Shown piece after piece: positions 6,527 through 13,145 of a stretch of 35,632 nt of DNA (position 1 is the first letter of the stretch; each line of letters opens with the position of its first letter). The position numbers were made by a program, and so were the translations under genes. The notes beneath the pieces are model-generated. The model was not told the DNA's origin, ran no database searches, and saw nothing but the letters and a program-made list of their open reading frames with translations. Source of the DNA: Ruminococcus sp. (GTDB taxonomy: Bacteria > Bacillota > Clostridia > Oscillospirales > Ruminococcaceae); assembly GCA_031262495.1 (NCBI GenBank), contig JAISHV010000083.1:1-35632 (forward strand). The letters run 5' to 3'.

Positions 6527-8251
6527 TTAAACTTTACCCTCTGAAATGCAATTAAATTTACATACGTCTTTGCATATACCGCAGCCCACACATTGGGATT
6601 TATCTATTTCGACGGTCTTTTCTCTGTTAAAAATCGCGGGACAGCCGAGACGGAGACACGCTTTACAGCCTCTGCAATCGGTAATGGTAAAAGCAGGGTT
6701 ATGTTTTACATTTTTTAGCAGGGCGCAGGGGCGGCGGGCAATGATTACGGAGGGTTCTTCTGCCGCGATTTCTTCTTTAACGGCGGTTTCCACATCTGAA
6801 AGGTTATAGGGGTCGCAAACCCTTACGCGTCTGATTCCGACAGCCTTACAGAGTGCCTCGATATTTACGGCGGCTGTAACATCGCCTTTGAGTGTAATAC
6901 CTGTTGCGGGGTTTTGCTGATGCCCTGTCATACCGGTTATGGAGTTGTCTAAAACAATTACTGTGGAGTTTGTCCGATTGTAACAGATATTCACAAGCCC
7001 TGTTATTCCGCTGTGCATAAATGTGCTGTCGCCTATAACGGCAACTGTTTTCTTTGCGTTTTCGGGGTTGGAGAGGTTCATACCGTGAAGTCCCGAAACA
7101 GAAGCTCCCATACAAACGGTAGTATCAACCGCCGACAGCGGCGCGGATGCCCCTAAGGTATAACACCCTATATCCCCCGAAACACGGAGTTTGAGCTTAT
7201 TAAGAATTGAGAATACGCCTCTGTGCGGACAGCCTGCGCACATTACAGGGGGACGGACAGGTACGTTTATATCAAGTGTATAGGTTTCGGCGGTTTTCTT
7301 GAGGATTTTTTCGGCTATGATTGCCTGTGAGAGTTCACCGCAGAAGCTGAATAATTCCTTGCCTATTACCGATAGTCCCATTTTTTTGCAGTGCGTTTCA
7401 ATAATGTCGTCAAGTTCTTCAATAACGTAAAGCGTTTTCACAGAAGCGGCGAAATCGCGGATAAGCTTTTCCGGCAAGGGGGTTACAAGCCCGATTTTGA
7501 GGTAATTAACACTATCCCCCAAAGCTTCTGCGGCATATTGGAACGCCGCGCCCGAAGAAATTACACCTATATCGGATTTATTGTCAATAACCTTATTAAA
7601 GGGACAATTGTCGCCGTAAGCGATGAGTTTTTTTGTGCGTTCTTCAACAAATACGTGACGGGGCTTAGCTCCTGCCGGCATCATAACGTATTTCGCGATA
7701 TTTTTTACATACGGTTTTTTAATGTAATCCGCACGTTCGTTTTCTTCTACAAGCGACTGTGAATGTGAAACACGTGTCGAGAGGCGAATAATTACAGGGG
7801 TATCAAATTGTTCGCTTAAATCGTACGCCATTTTAGTGAATTCTTTACATTCAGCCGAGTCAGAGGGTTCAACCATAGCGACTTTTGAGGCGATGGCGTG
7901 GTGGCGTGAATCCTGTTCATTCTGTGATGAATGCATTCCCGGGTCATCGGCAACAGCAAACACCAAACCGCCGTTTACGCCTGTATAAGACGCGGTATAA
8001 AGCGGATCGGCGGCAACATTAAGCCCTACGTGTTTCATTGCGCAAAAGCTTCTTGAGCCGTCTATTGAGGCTCCGATTGCCGCCTCTGCCGCAACTTTTT
8101 CATTCGGTGCCCATTCGGCGTTTATTTCTTCATAGAGGGCGGCAAATTCGGTTATCTCCGTTGAGGGAGTACCCGGATAGCTTGAAGCTACAGTTACGCC
8201 GGCTTCATATAGTCCGCGCGCAACGGCTTCGTTTCCAAGCATCAGTTTCAT
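6527..8251 (-). CDS. iorA: Indolepyruvate:ferredoxin oxidoreductase, alpha subunit
   Basis: A 574-residue catalytic subunit of the aryl-pyruvate:ferredoxin oxidoreductase. Domain order: pyrimidine-binding domain at the N-terminus (MLGNEAVARGLYEAGV, SYPGTPSTEI), a middle linker domain, a C-terminal TPP/Mg domain containing CAGCPHRG, GDIGCYTLG and GDSTFMHSGITGL, and a ferredoxin-like tail. The tail carries CRGCKACLRLGCP and CVGCGICKDVC, the ligands of two [4Fe-4S] clusters; the first has the spacing typical of IorA. The enzyme should be oxygen sensitive and cytoplasmic. AAGGAA lies six bases before the ATG. The 133 bases separating it from oadB contain a hairpin that probably ends oadGB transcription, so ior likely starts from its own promoter there, although I see no clean -35/-10 pair. 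Confidence 0.95.
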   Translation of the reverse strand: MKLMLGNEAVARGLYEAGVTVASSYPGTPSTEITEFAALYEEINAEWAPNEKVAAEAAIGASIDGSRSFCAMKHVGLNVAADPLYTASYTGVNGGLVFAVADDPGMHSSQNEQDSRHHAIASKVAMVEPSDSAECKEFTKMAYDLSEQFDTPVIIRLSTRVSHSQSLVEENERADYIKKPYVKNIAKYVMMPAGAKPRHVFVEERTKKLIAYGDNCPFNKVIDNKSDIGVISSGAAFQYAAEALGDSVNYLKIGLVTPLPEKLIRDFAASVKTLYVIEELDDIIETHCKKMGLSVIGKELFSFCGELSQAIIAEKILKKTAETYTLDINVPVRPPVMCAGCPHRGVFSILNKLKLRVSGDIGCYTLGASAPLSAVDTTVCMGASVSGLHGMNLSNPENAKKTVAVIGDSTFMHSGITGLVNICYNRTNSTVIVLDNSITGMTGHQQNPATGITLKGDVTAAVNIEALCKAVGIRRVRVCDPYNLSDVETAVKEEIAAEEPSVIIARRPCALLKNVKHNPAFTITDCRGCKACLRLGCPAIFNREKTVEIDKSQCVGCGICKDVCKFNCISEGKV

Positions 8252-8336
8252 TTTGTATTCCTTTTTTGGATAGTTTAAAATTTAGGTTCAATTTCAATAT
8301 AAATATAGACCCGAAAAAAACAGAATTTTCACGCCA

Positions 8337-8367
8337 TACAGGGAAAACCCGAAAGATTTTCCCTGTA
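8337..8367 (-). terminator. Hairpin terminating oadG-oadB (non-canonical)
   Basis: TACAGGGAAAA (8337-8347) and TTTTCCCTGTA (8357-8367) form a perfect 11-bp stem with a nine-base loop, 17 bases past the oadB stop. On the minus strand, the U-rich tract (TTTTTTT, 8320-8314) comes about 16 bases after the stem instead of immediately, so termination efficiency is uncertain. It may allow partial read-through into iorA. Confidence 0.55.
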
Positions 8368-8384
8368 AGAAGTATTCAGTTGTT

Positions 8385-9578
8385 TTAAAGGAGCGGCACT
8401 ATATTCAGCAGTACCCCGGCGGCGACGGCAGAGCCGATAACACCGGCAACATTCGGACCCATAGCGTGCATGAGCAGGAAATTTGTGGGGTCTGTCTCCG
8501 AGCCGACTTTTTGGGATATCCGCGCTGCCATAGGTACGGCAGATACACCCGCCGAACCGATAAGCGGATTGACTTTCCCTTTTGAAGCTATATACATCAG
8601 TTTACCGAAGAGCACACCCGCCGCAGTTCCGACTGCGAACGCCACTACGCCGAGGAGTAAAACCTGTAAAAAGCGCGGGCTGATAATTTTATCGGCTTGA
8701 GTGGTTGCGCCGACTGTAATACCGAGGAAAATCGTTACGATATTCATCAATTCATTTGAAGCGGTTTTTGTCAGACGTTCAACCACACCGCTTTCGCGGA
8801 ATAAATTGCCGAGCATCAGCATACCGATAAGCGGGGTTGCCGATGGTACTATCATATCAATAATAATTGTAACAAGAATGGGAAAAATGATTTTTTCCGT
8901 CTTTGAAACAGACCGCAGGGTTTCCATCTTTACGGCGCGTTCTCTTTTTGTGGTCAAAAGCCGCATAATCGGCGGCTGAATAACCGGTACAAGCGCCATA
9001 TAAGTATACGCCGCGAGGGCAATAACCCCGACATCAATTGAAGCACCCGCACCGAGCAGTTTACTGGATACATAAATAGCAGTAGGACCGTCCGCACCGC
9101 CTATAATAGCGATTGAACCCGCTTCTTCGGGTGAAAATCCGAGCACTGCCGCACCGATAAATGTCAGGAATATCCCCGCTTGAGCCGCTGCACCTAAAAG
9201 GAAACTCTTAGGATTCGCGATAAGCGGTCCGAAATCCGTCATACAACCGATTCCGAGGAAGATAAGCGGCGGGAAAATCTGTAGTTTTACCCCTAAATAG
9301 AGTAAATCAAGCAGTCCCCCCTTGTGAAGTACATCCGAAAAATTCACGTCAGCTGCATTGCCGGCGAACAGTTCAGGGTGATACATTTCTGAAAAAGGCA
9401 AGTTCGTAAGCAGCATACCGAATGCTATCGGCAAAAGCAAAAGCGGTTCAAAGTTCTTTTTTATGGCAAGATACATAAAAACAAGTGAAATGAAAATCAT
9501 TACAGCCTGCTGCCATGTCATACCCGCTATGCCGGAGGTTTCGGCTAAACCTTGTATGGTTTCTAAGAATTTTTCCAT
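8385..9578 (-). CDS. oadB: Na+-translocating decarboxylase beta subunit (OadB type)
   Basis: A 397-residue polytopic membrane protein of the GcdB/MmdB/OadB family, which couples decarboxylation of carboxybiotin to export of Na+. The sequence is hydrophobic almost throughout and carries the diagnostic IIGGADGPTAIYVSSKL segment (GGADGPT at 160-166, including the essential membrane Asp), GIGCMTDFGPLIANP (109-123) and NFLLMHAMGPNVAGVIGSAV near the C-terminus. Length fits the shorter Firmicutes form. It begins four bases after oadG and has only a weak ribosome site (GGTGGAAC), so translational coupling to oadG is likely. The alpha (carboxyltransferase) and biotin-carrier subunits are not in the window, so oxaloacetate, methylmalonyl-CoA and glutaconyl-CoA all remain possible substrates. 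Confidence 0.94.
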   Translation of the reverse strand: MEKFLETIQGLAETSGIAGMTWQQAVMIFISLVFMYLAIKKNFEPLLLLPIAFGMLLTNLPFSEMYHPELFAGNAADVNFSDVLHKGGLLDLLYLGVKLQIFPPLIFLGIGCMTDFGPLIANPKSFLLGAAAQAGIFLTFIGAAVLGFSPEEAGSIAIIGGADGPTAIYVSSKLLGAGASIDVGVIALAAYTYMALVPVIQPPIMRLLTTKRERAVKMETLRSVSKTEKIIFPILVTIIIDMIVPSATPLIGMLMLGNLFRESGVVERLTKTASNELMNIVTIFLGITVGATTQADKIISPRFLQVLLLGVVAFAVGTAAGVLFGKLMYIASKGKVNPLIGSAGVSAVPMAARISQKVGSETDPTNFLLMHAMGPNVAGVIGSAVAAGVLLNIVPLL

Positions 9579-9582
9579 GGTT

Positions 9583-10014
9583 TTAGTTCCACCGTCCGTT
9601 TCTGAGTGCGGCAGAACTGCCGATAATCTCTTTGCTGTTAAGGTTCCCCCAGCCGGTTTTGCGGGATGTAAGTTTTACAGCCGCCGGTTTAATGCCGGTG
9701 ATAACACCGTTACCATCGGTGAAAGCTGTTACTGCCGCCGTAATTGCGGCAACGGTTTCGGGTGAAACTCCGTCAAATGTCGTTTTATCTTGCGCCGATA
9801 CGGGGATTTCTTCTTTAATTTTAATAAGTGACTCAGATGCAGTGTTTGTTAATTTTGATGTACTGTCACCGTTTTTAGTTTTTTTTCGCGAATTCAAACG
9901 ATGAAAAATACTGCCGTAAATTGTTACCATGATGATAAGCAGTATCAGTACCACAAACACCACAAGTAAACCGGTAAAGACGACTGTCCAAACATCGCCC
10001 CATGTCATTTGCAT
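9583..10014 (-). CDS. OadG-like gamma/delta subunit of the Na+ decarboxylase
   Basis: A 143-residue protein with one N-terminal membrane span (about residues 9-33, WTVVFTGLLVVFVVLILLII), a basic stop-transfer region (HRLNSRKKTK), a hydrophilic linker, and a C-terminal segment with ETVAAITAAVTAFTDG and KLTSRKTGWGNLN. That ending, an Ala/Val-rich helix followed by a WG-containing tail, is what OadG-family proteins show. The subunit assembles the complex and anchors the soluble carboxyltransferase. Position just upstream of oadB supports the call strongly. GAGGT nine bases before the ATG is a good ribosome site, and an extended -10 promoter lies about 40 bases further up. Confidence 0.85.
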   Translation of the reverse strand: MQMTWGDVWTVVFTGLLVVFVVLILLIIMVTIYGSIFHRLNSRKKTKNGDSTSKLTNTASESLIKIKEEIPVSAQDKTTFDGVSPETVAAITAAVTAFTDGNGVITGIKPAAVKLTSRKTGWGNLNSKEIIGSSAALRNGRWN

Positions 10015-10051
10015 TAAAATTTACCTCGCTAAATGAAAAAACTTTTTATCA

Positions 10052-10060
10052 AGTATACCA
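10052..10060 (-). promoter_or_regulatory. Extended -10 promoter for oadG-oadB
   Basis: On the minus strand TGGTATACT forms an extended -10 (TG-n-TATACT, hexamer 10057-10052). No good -35 is present at normal spacing. The same ATGGTATACTT string occurs upstream of the ABC gene at 26493. The predicted start is about 30 bases before the oadG start codon. Confidence 0.45.
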
Positions 10061-10102
10061 TAAATTTATTAATTCAGTATGCAAAAATTGTGAACTTTTT
10101 AC

Positions 10103-10618
10103 TTAAAACTTTGACGGAATATGTTTTTTATCGTTTTTGCGTTTTAGAACTTCGGTGACTGTAACACGTAATACATTATTACGGTTTTGGGATTTTATAT
10201 ATTCGACACGCGAAAGATCGGCATCAGAGTTTATTTTTACTTTTAAATCGGGATATTTTGCAGCGACGGCTTCGGATATTGCTTTATAGCAATTAGAACA
10301 TTCACAGGTGCGAAAACGCTTAATAGCTGTAGGGAGCGTCTCATCTATAAGCTCGCGGATTATATCGACTGTGGTCCCGCGAACAACAGGCACGTGACGT
10401 GAAACTTTTTCTTTTTCATTTTCATAAAGGTGATAAGCCGGTGTAACTTGCGGTTTAGGCTCTTGCGGCTGTGATTTTCTGTCATGCAGCGGTCTTATTA
10501 CATCATCTTTAAAAACTGAGTTTATTGTGGGGTTAATCGAAGAACTCCCCGAAAGGAGCATTTTCATTATGGCTTCGGTTTTATGAGTTCTTACTTGGTT
10601 GGAGTTTTTAATTTTCAT
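10103..10618 (-). CDS. ComFB-domain protein (late competence protein family)
   Basis: A 171-residue protein. The C-terminal half (about 80-145) fits the ComFB family: a helix VDIIRELIDETLPTAIKRF followed by the cysteine motif CECSNC (C105, C107, C110) and KAISEAVAAKYPDLKV, corresponding to the family's metal-binding Cys cluster and second helix. The N-terminal ~75 residues are Ser/Asn/Pro-rich, low-complexity and probably disordered. ComFB is encoded with ComFA and ComFC in Bacillus, but its function is not established; ComFB-domain proteins of other bacteria have been linked to cyclic-dinucleotide binding. Here it lies downstream of parA, separated by a heptanucleotide repeat array, and PilZ is one gene further up. 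The ribosome site is weak (AAAGCGG). Family assignment is moderate, because the fourth family Cys is not obvious. Confidence 0.6.
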   Translation of the reverse strand: MKIKNSNQVRTHKTEAIMKMLLSGSSSINPTINSVFKDDVIRPLHDRKSQPQEPKPQVTPAYHLYENEKEKVSRHVPVVRGTTVDIIRELIDETLPTAIKRFRTCECSNCYKAISEAVAAKYPDLKVKINSDADLSRVEYIKSQNRNNVLRVTVTEVLKRKNDKKHIPSKF

Positions 10619-10630
10619 TGTTTTTTTACC

Positions 10631-10766
10631 GCTTTAAAAAATCTCCGGGAAACCAGAATACAGAGTACAGAATACAGAATACAGAATGCAGAGAACAGAG
10701 TACAGAATATAGAGTACGGAATATAGAGTACGGAATACAGAGTACAGGCTTTAAAAAATCTCCGGG
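10631..10766. repeat. Heptanucleotide (AGAATAC) tandem array flanked by 19-bp direct repeats
   Basis: From 10655 to 10745 there are 13 consecutive seven-base units of the form AGAATAC, with degenerate members such as AGAGTAC, AGAATGC, AGAATAT and GGAATAC. The block is bounded by two identical copies of GCTTTAAAAAATCTCCGGG, at 10631-10649 and 10748-10766. The right copy overlaps the last codons and the stop of parA (stop at 10751); the left copy is a duplicate of that coding end. Insertion or slippage with duplication of the parA terminus is the simplest reading. Two more AGAATAC units occur near 35447-35460. Confidence 0.9.
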
Positions 10767-11512
10767 TAAAGGTTTTGGGCGAGGGCTATATAGTCTTTTG
10801 CGGCTCTGCACATAGGGGAATATTGCGTGATGGTCTCCTGATGGGCGGGGGCTTCGGCAACGGCAACAGTGTTTGTAATTTTTACCGGTAAAACAGTCGT
10901 ACCGAACTGTTGTGCGACAAGTTCAACCATTTCATAAACTTCTGTCGCAAGGAGTTGTTTACCGGGAGGGAATTTCGTCAGTAAAATCCCGCGTATTAAA
11001 AGATGCTTGTTATAGTATTTTTTTACGGCGATAATCGTCTCTTTGAGCTGGGTTAACCCTTGAAGCGACAAAATCTCGGGTGTCATAGGGATAATCAGTT
11101 CATCGGCGGCGGTATACGCATTTATTGTAAGTACACTTAAAGCAGGCGGTGTATCTATTATAATAAAATCATATTCGCGCTTTATCTGCTTTAAAAGGTC
11201 TTTTAAGACATATTCACGGCGCACAGTGGTTAATTCGAGTTCTGTACCGGATAAAATGATATTTGATGTAATAACATCACAAATATGCGTAGTTTTTACA
11301 GCTTCTCTTATTCTGCATTTGCCGTTTAATGCGTCATGAATGGTGAAGCCCTCGTCTTCCGCACCTAAAGAGAATGATAAGTTCCCCTGCGGATCCATAT
11401 CTATAGCTAAAACTTTTTTATTGCGCGAACGAAATATTCCGGCAAGGGCTGCACAGGTAGAGGTCTTCCCTACCCCGCCTTTTTGGTTGGTTACGACTAT
11501 AATTTTTCCCAT
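10751..11512 (-). CDS. ParA/Soj/MinD-family ATPase
   Basis: A 253-residue Walker-type partition ATPase. The deviant Walker A motif KGGVGKTS (10-17, with the signature Lys at 11... G-G-V-G-K-T) is at the N-terminus; Asp-rich switch AIDMDPQGNLSFSLG follows, and the Walker B segment is YDFIIIDTPPALSVLT. The length and absence of an N-terminal DNA-binding extension fit the small Soj/chromosomal or orphan ParA class. No parB gene, centromere-like repeat or replication gene is adjacent, so plasmid or chromosome segregation is not the obvious role. Orphan ParA proteins often position protein complexes such as pili, chemoreceptors or secretion machines. Neighbours here are a PilZ protein upstream and a ComFB-like protein downstream, consistent with that idea. 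The ATG has GCGAG ten bases upstream. Confidence 0.92.
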   Translation of the reverse strand: MGKIIVVTNQKGGVGKTSTCAALAGIFRSRNKKVLAIDMDPQGNLSFSLGAEDEGFTIHDALNGKCRIREAVKTTHICDVITSNIILSGTELELTTVRREYVLKDLLKQIKREYDFIIIDTPPALSVLTINAYTAADELIIPMTPEILSLQGLTQLKETIIAVKKYYNKHLLIRGILLTKFPPGKQLLATEVYEMVELVAQQFGTTVLPVKITNTVAVAEAPAHQETITQYSPMCRAAKDYIALAQNLYPEIF

Positions 11513-11593
11513 TTGTTAACTCGCTTTATTGTTTTTATGATTTTACCGATTGAAATTGCTTTAATGCTTTGCTTTCAAAGCGGGGGGAAACGT

Positions 11594-12268
11594 TTAAATA
11601 TAACCTTTATTTTCGAGTTCGCGCCGTTTTTCGCGTTCAGCTAACTGACATTCAAAGATAAAACGTGACATTTGTTCTTCTTGATTAAGTGAAACTGACG
11701 TAAATTTAGTGCCGTACCCCTTTATCTTCCCTGTGTGTTCATCTTTTTGTACACGTAAAATCTCAGTCATCAATATCATTTCACCGTTCATAAAACGGAT
11801 TTGCAGCGTGTCCCCGAGTTCAAAATCACAGGCTTCGCACGAGAAAAATGCACCGCCTAAGTTTAAGTCCATAAAATGAAGCGGAAAGGGTTCGGGCGGG
11901 GTGAAAATTTCATCATTATGTATGTAGTAATCAGCAGTTCCGTCAAAATCGACATTTACTTTATAAAAACGCCGCCGTTCTTCAAGCATTTGACCGTCAG
12001 CTACACGGAAGTTCCATTGCGTGTCCGAGCCCAGTTCAACTGCGGTATTATATTTAACACGGTCGCCTGTTAAATACTCAAAAATCGCGTAAATCTGTGT
12101 GCCCTTAAACGCCAACGGAAAATCTTTGCCTTTAACAACGACTAAATCAGAGCCTTTTAGTCTGAAAAAATCACGCGGAAAGCTGATTTTTTCAGCTTTT
12201 GCCGTGAGTATCAAATGATTACCGGTATCGTAAATGGTTACTAATCTGATTTTATCTTTATTGATCAT
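11594..12268 (-). CDS. PilZ-domain protein (predicted c-di-GMP effector)
   Basis: A 224-residue soluble protein with a YcgR-type arrangement: an N-terminal beta-rich domain (about 1-92) followed by a PilZ domain (about 95-205). The two c-di-GMP-binding motifs are recognisable but not perfect: ERRRFYKV (97-104) for the RxxxR motif, and DLNLGG (134-139) for D/NxSxxG with Asn replacing Ser. GYGTKF follows where the family has its closing strand. Binding is plausible but needs testing because of these substitutions. Two cysteines (SCEAC) sit just after the second motif. The gene has its own promoter (12380-12408) and an unusual structured leader. It lies 81 bases upstream of parA, probably in one transcript. 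TGAGG ten bases before the ATG is the ribosome site. Confidence 0.82.
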   Translation of the reverse strand: MINKDKIRLVTIYDTGNHLILTAKAEKISFPRDFFRLKGSDLVVVKGKDFPLAFKGTQIYAIFEYLTGDRVKYNTAVELGSDTQWNFRVADGQMLEERRRFYKVNVDFDGTADYYIHNDEIFTPPEPFPLHFMDLNLGGAFFSCEACDFELGDTLQIRFMNGEMILMTEILRVQKDEHTGKIKGYGTKFTSVSLNQEEQMSRFIFECQLAEREKRRELENKGYI

Positions 12269-12292
12269 TTGGAATAAGCCTCAAAAGGTTAA

Positions 12293-12375
12293 CGTGAAAG
12301 AGCAAAGCTTTAATAGATTTATGTGCTGCTCTCGGTTCGGAACGGGGTTTACTCGGAAGAGTTAATACTCTCACG
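12293..12375 (-). ncRNA. Structured 83-nt leader of the PilZ gene, candidate cis-regulatory RNA
   Basis: Transcription from the promoter at 12380-12408 should begin within a base or two of 12375, so the RNA starts with its own closing stem. CGUGA (12375-12371) pairs with UCACG (12297-12293). Inside, ACUC-UUCC-GAGU (12362-12351) forms one hairpin and AGAGCA (12332-12327) pairs with UGCUCU (12304-12299), making a three-way junction. A G/C-rich single-stranded linker containing CCCCGUUCCGAACCG joins the two. An alternative pairing of GAG (12370-12368) with CUC (12302-12300) would extend the closing stem and disrupt the second helix. The start codon lies 25 bases beyond. I cannot match it to a known riboswitch class, including c-di-GMP-I and -II. 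Confidence 0.5.
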
Positions 12376-12379
12376 ATTA

Positions 12380-12408
12380 ATTATACTTCAAATGCAAATA
12401 AAAATCAA
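12380..12408 (-). promoter_or_regulatory. Promoter of the PilZ-parA transcript
   Basis: On the minus strand TTGATT (12408-12403) and perfect TATAAT (12385-12380) are separated by 17 bases. It lies between the terminator of the zinc-ribbon gene (12442-12474) and the structured leader, so PilZ expression is separate from the upstream gene. Confidence 0.8.
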
Positions 12409-12441
12409 TACAAAATTAAAGAATTTTTATGAAAAAAATAT

Positions 12442-12474
12442 AAAGGGTACAGAAAATTAATATCTGTACCCTTT
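12442..12474 (-). terminator. Strong terminator of the zinc-ribbon gene
   Basis: AAAGGGTACAGA (12442-12453) and TCTGTACCCTTT (12463-12474) form a perfect 12-bp stem with a nine-base loop. On the minus strand the stem is followed by ATATTTTTTTC. It begins 18 bases after the stop codon at 12493. Confidence 0.9.
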
Positions 12475-12492
12475 CTCTGTGTCGTAAATAAT

Positions 12493-12771
12493 TTATCTGC
12501 CCTGATTCATTTTTGCAAAACAGTCACTGCAATAAACAGGACGGTCTTCACGGATTCTGAAAGGAACAGTAGCTACGCCGCCGCATGAAGCGCATACAGC
12601 TGTGTGCATTTCGCGTGATCCGCCGGAAGAAGATTTCTTTGCCTGACGGCAGTCGCGGCAACGCTGGGGTTTGTTTTGAAAACCCTTATCATGGAAAAAT
12701 TCCTGCTCACCTGCTGTGAAAATAAATTCATTCCCGCAGTCTTTACAAACTAAAGTTTCGTCTTGGTACAT
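12493..12771 (-). CDS. Small double zinc-ribbon protein
   Basis: A 92-residue protein with two CxxC-CxxC zinc-binding sites. The first, CKDCGNEFIFTAGEQEFF followed by QRCRDCR, matches the short zinc-ribbon domain often annotated as zf-trcl in Firmicutes; the second, VCASCGG...YCSDCF, is a CxxC_CxxC_SSSS-type ribbon. The linker KKSSSGGSRE is flexible. Such proteins are presumed to bind nucleic acid or act as small zinc-structured regulators, but no function is established. GAGG nine bases before the ATG is a good ribosome site. It forms a single-gene unit, with a strong promoter about 220 bases upstream and a strong terminator. The long leader makes post-transcriptional control likely. Confidence 0.85.
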   Translation of the reverse strand: MYQDETLVCKDCGNEFIFTAGEQEFFHDKGFQNKPQRCRDCRQAKKSSSGGSREMHTAVCASCGGVATVPFRIREDRPVYCSDCFAKMNQGR

Positions 12772-12987
12772 CGTGGTTTCCTCGCTTAAAAATTGTGACC
12801 GCAGGACGGCTTATTTTACCGTCACATTTGCCGGGTTTGCCGGAATTTCAAATGCTTTTTGAAAACTTGTCGGTCTAAAGAAAATATATTGAATCGTGCA
12901 TTATCTATCCTGTTAATGAATGTGCGTTACATAAATCAAAATCTACGCAACCGCCGACTCGCATAACACGACAGAATTCTACCCGAC
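12772..12987 (-). promoter_or_regulatory. 216-nt structured 5' leader of the zinc-ribbon gene
   Basis: This stretch has no gene but is predicted to be transcribed from the promoter at 12994-13022. Read on the minus strand it contains TTTCAAA-AAGCA-TTTGAAA (a 7-bp hairpin), GACGG...CCGTC (a 5-bp hairpin), and an overlapping, mutually exclusive pairing GTGAC...GTCAC that is followed by AATTTTT. The last two resemble an anti-terminator/terminator or ribosome-site masking pair. TGCGT...ACGCA forms another possible stem nearer the 5' end. Known possibilities are a temperature- or translation-responsive leader; I cannot assign a class. Confidence 0.4.
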
Positions 12988-12993
12988 ATAGAC

Positions 12994-13022
12994 ATTGTAA
13001 CATTAATTTAAAAGTTTGTCAA
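12994..13022 (-). promoter_or_regulatory. Strong promoter of the zinc-ribbon gene
   Basis: On the minus strand a perfect -35 TTGACA (13022-13017), a 17-base spacer and -10 TACAAT (12999-12994). The predicted start is near 12987. The remaining 123 bases up to the end of the next gene at 13146 are A+T-rich and show nothing else I can support. Confidence 0.85.
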
Positions 13023-13145
13023 GTGTTTTTTAATAATAATTTATTAGGAATAAAAAATTTGTAAAAAATGTCATATGAGCAAAACGTTTTTTGTGTATTA
13101 TGACGTATTTTGAATAAAGAAGATAGTATTTTGATGAGGGGAATT

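Noticed and set aside
7391-7762. 123-codon plus-strand frame
   Set aside because: It lies entirely inside iorA on the opposite strand, which has unambiguous family motifs.
10618-10815. 65-codon plus-strand frame across the heptamer array
   Set aside because: Its amino-acid pattern is simply the translation of the AGAATAC repeats, and it overlaps the end of parA on the other strand.
10751-11512. Plasmid partition locus or integrated plasmid
   Set aside because: No parB, replication initiator or iteron-type centromere accompanies the ParA gene, and all neighbours look chromosomal.
12300-12375. 5S rRNA fragment, because of CCCCGTTCCGAACC on the minus strand
   Set aside because: Only this short string resembles the 5S loop C region; the length (83 nt), the stems and the rest of the sequence do not fit 5S rRNA, and it has a protein-coding gene directly downstream.
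12293-12375. c-di-GMP-I (GEMM) riboswitch before the PilZ gene
   Set aside because: The expected conserved core strings and tetraloop/receptor are absent, so only an unassigned leader is claimed.
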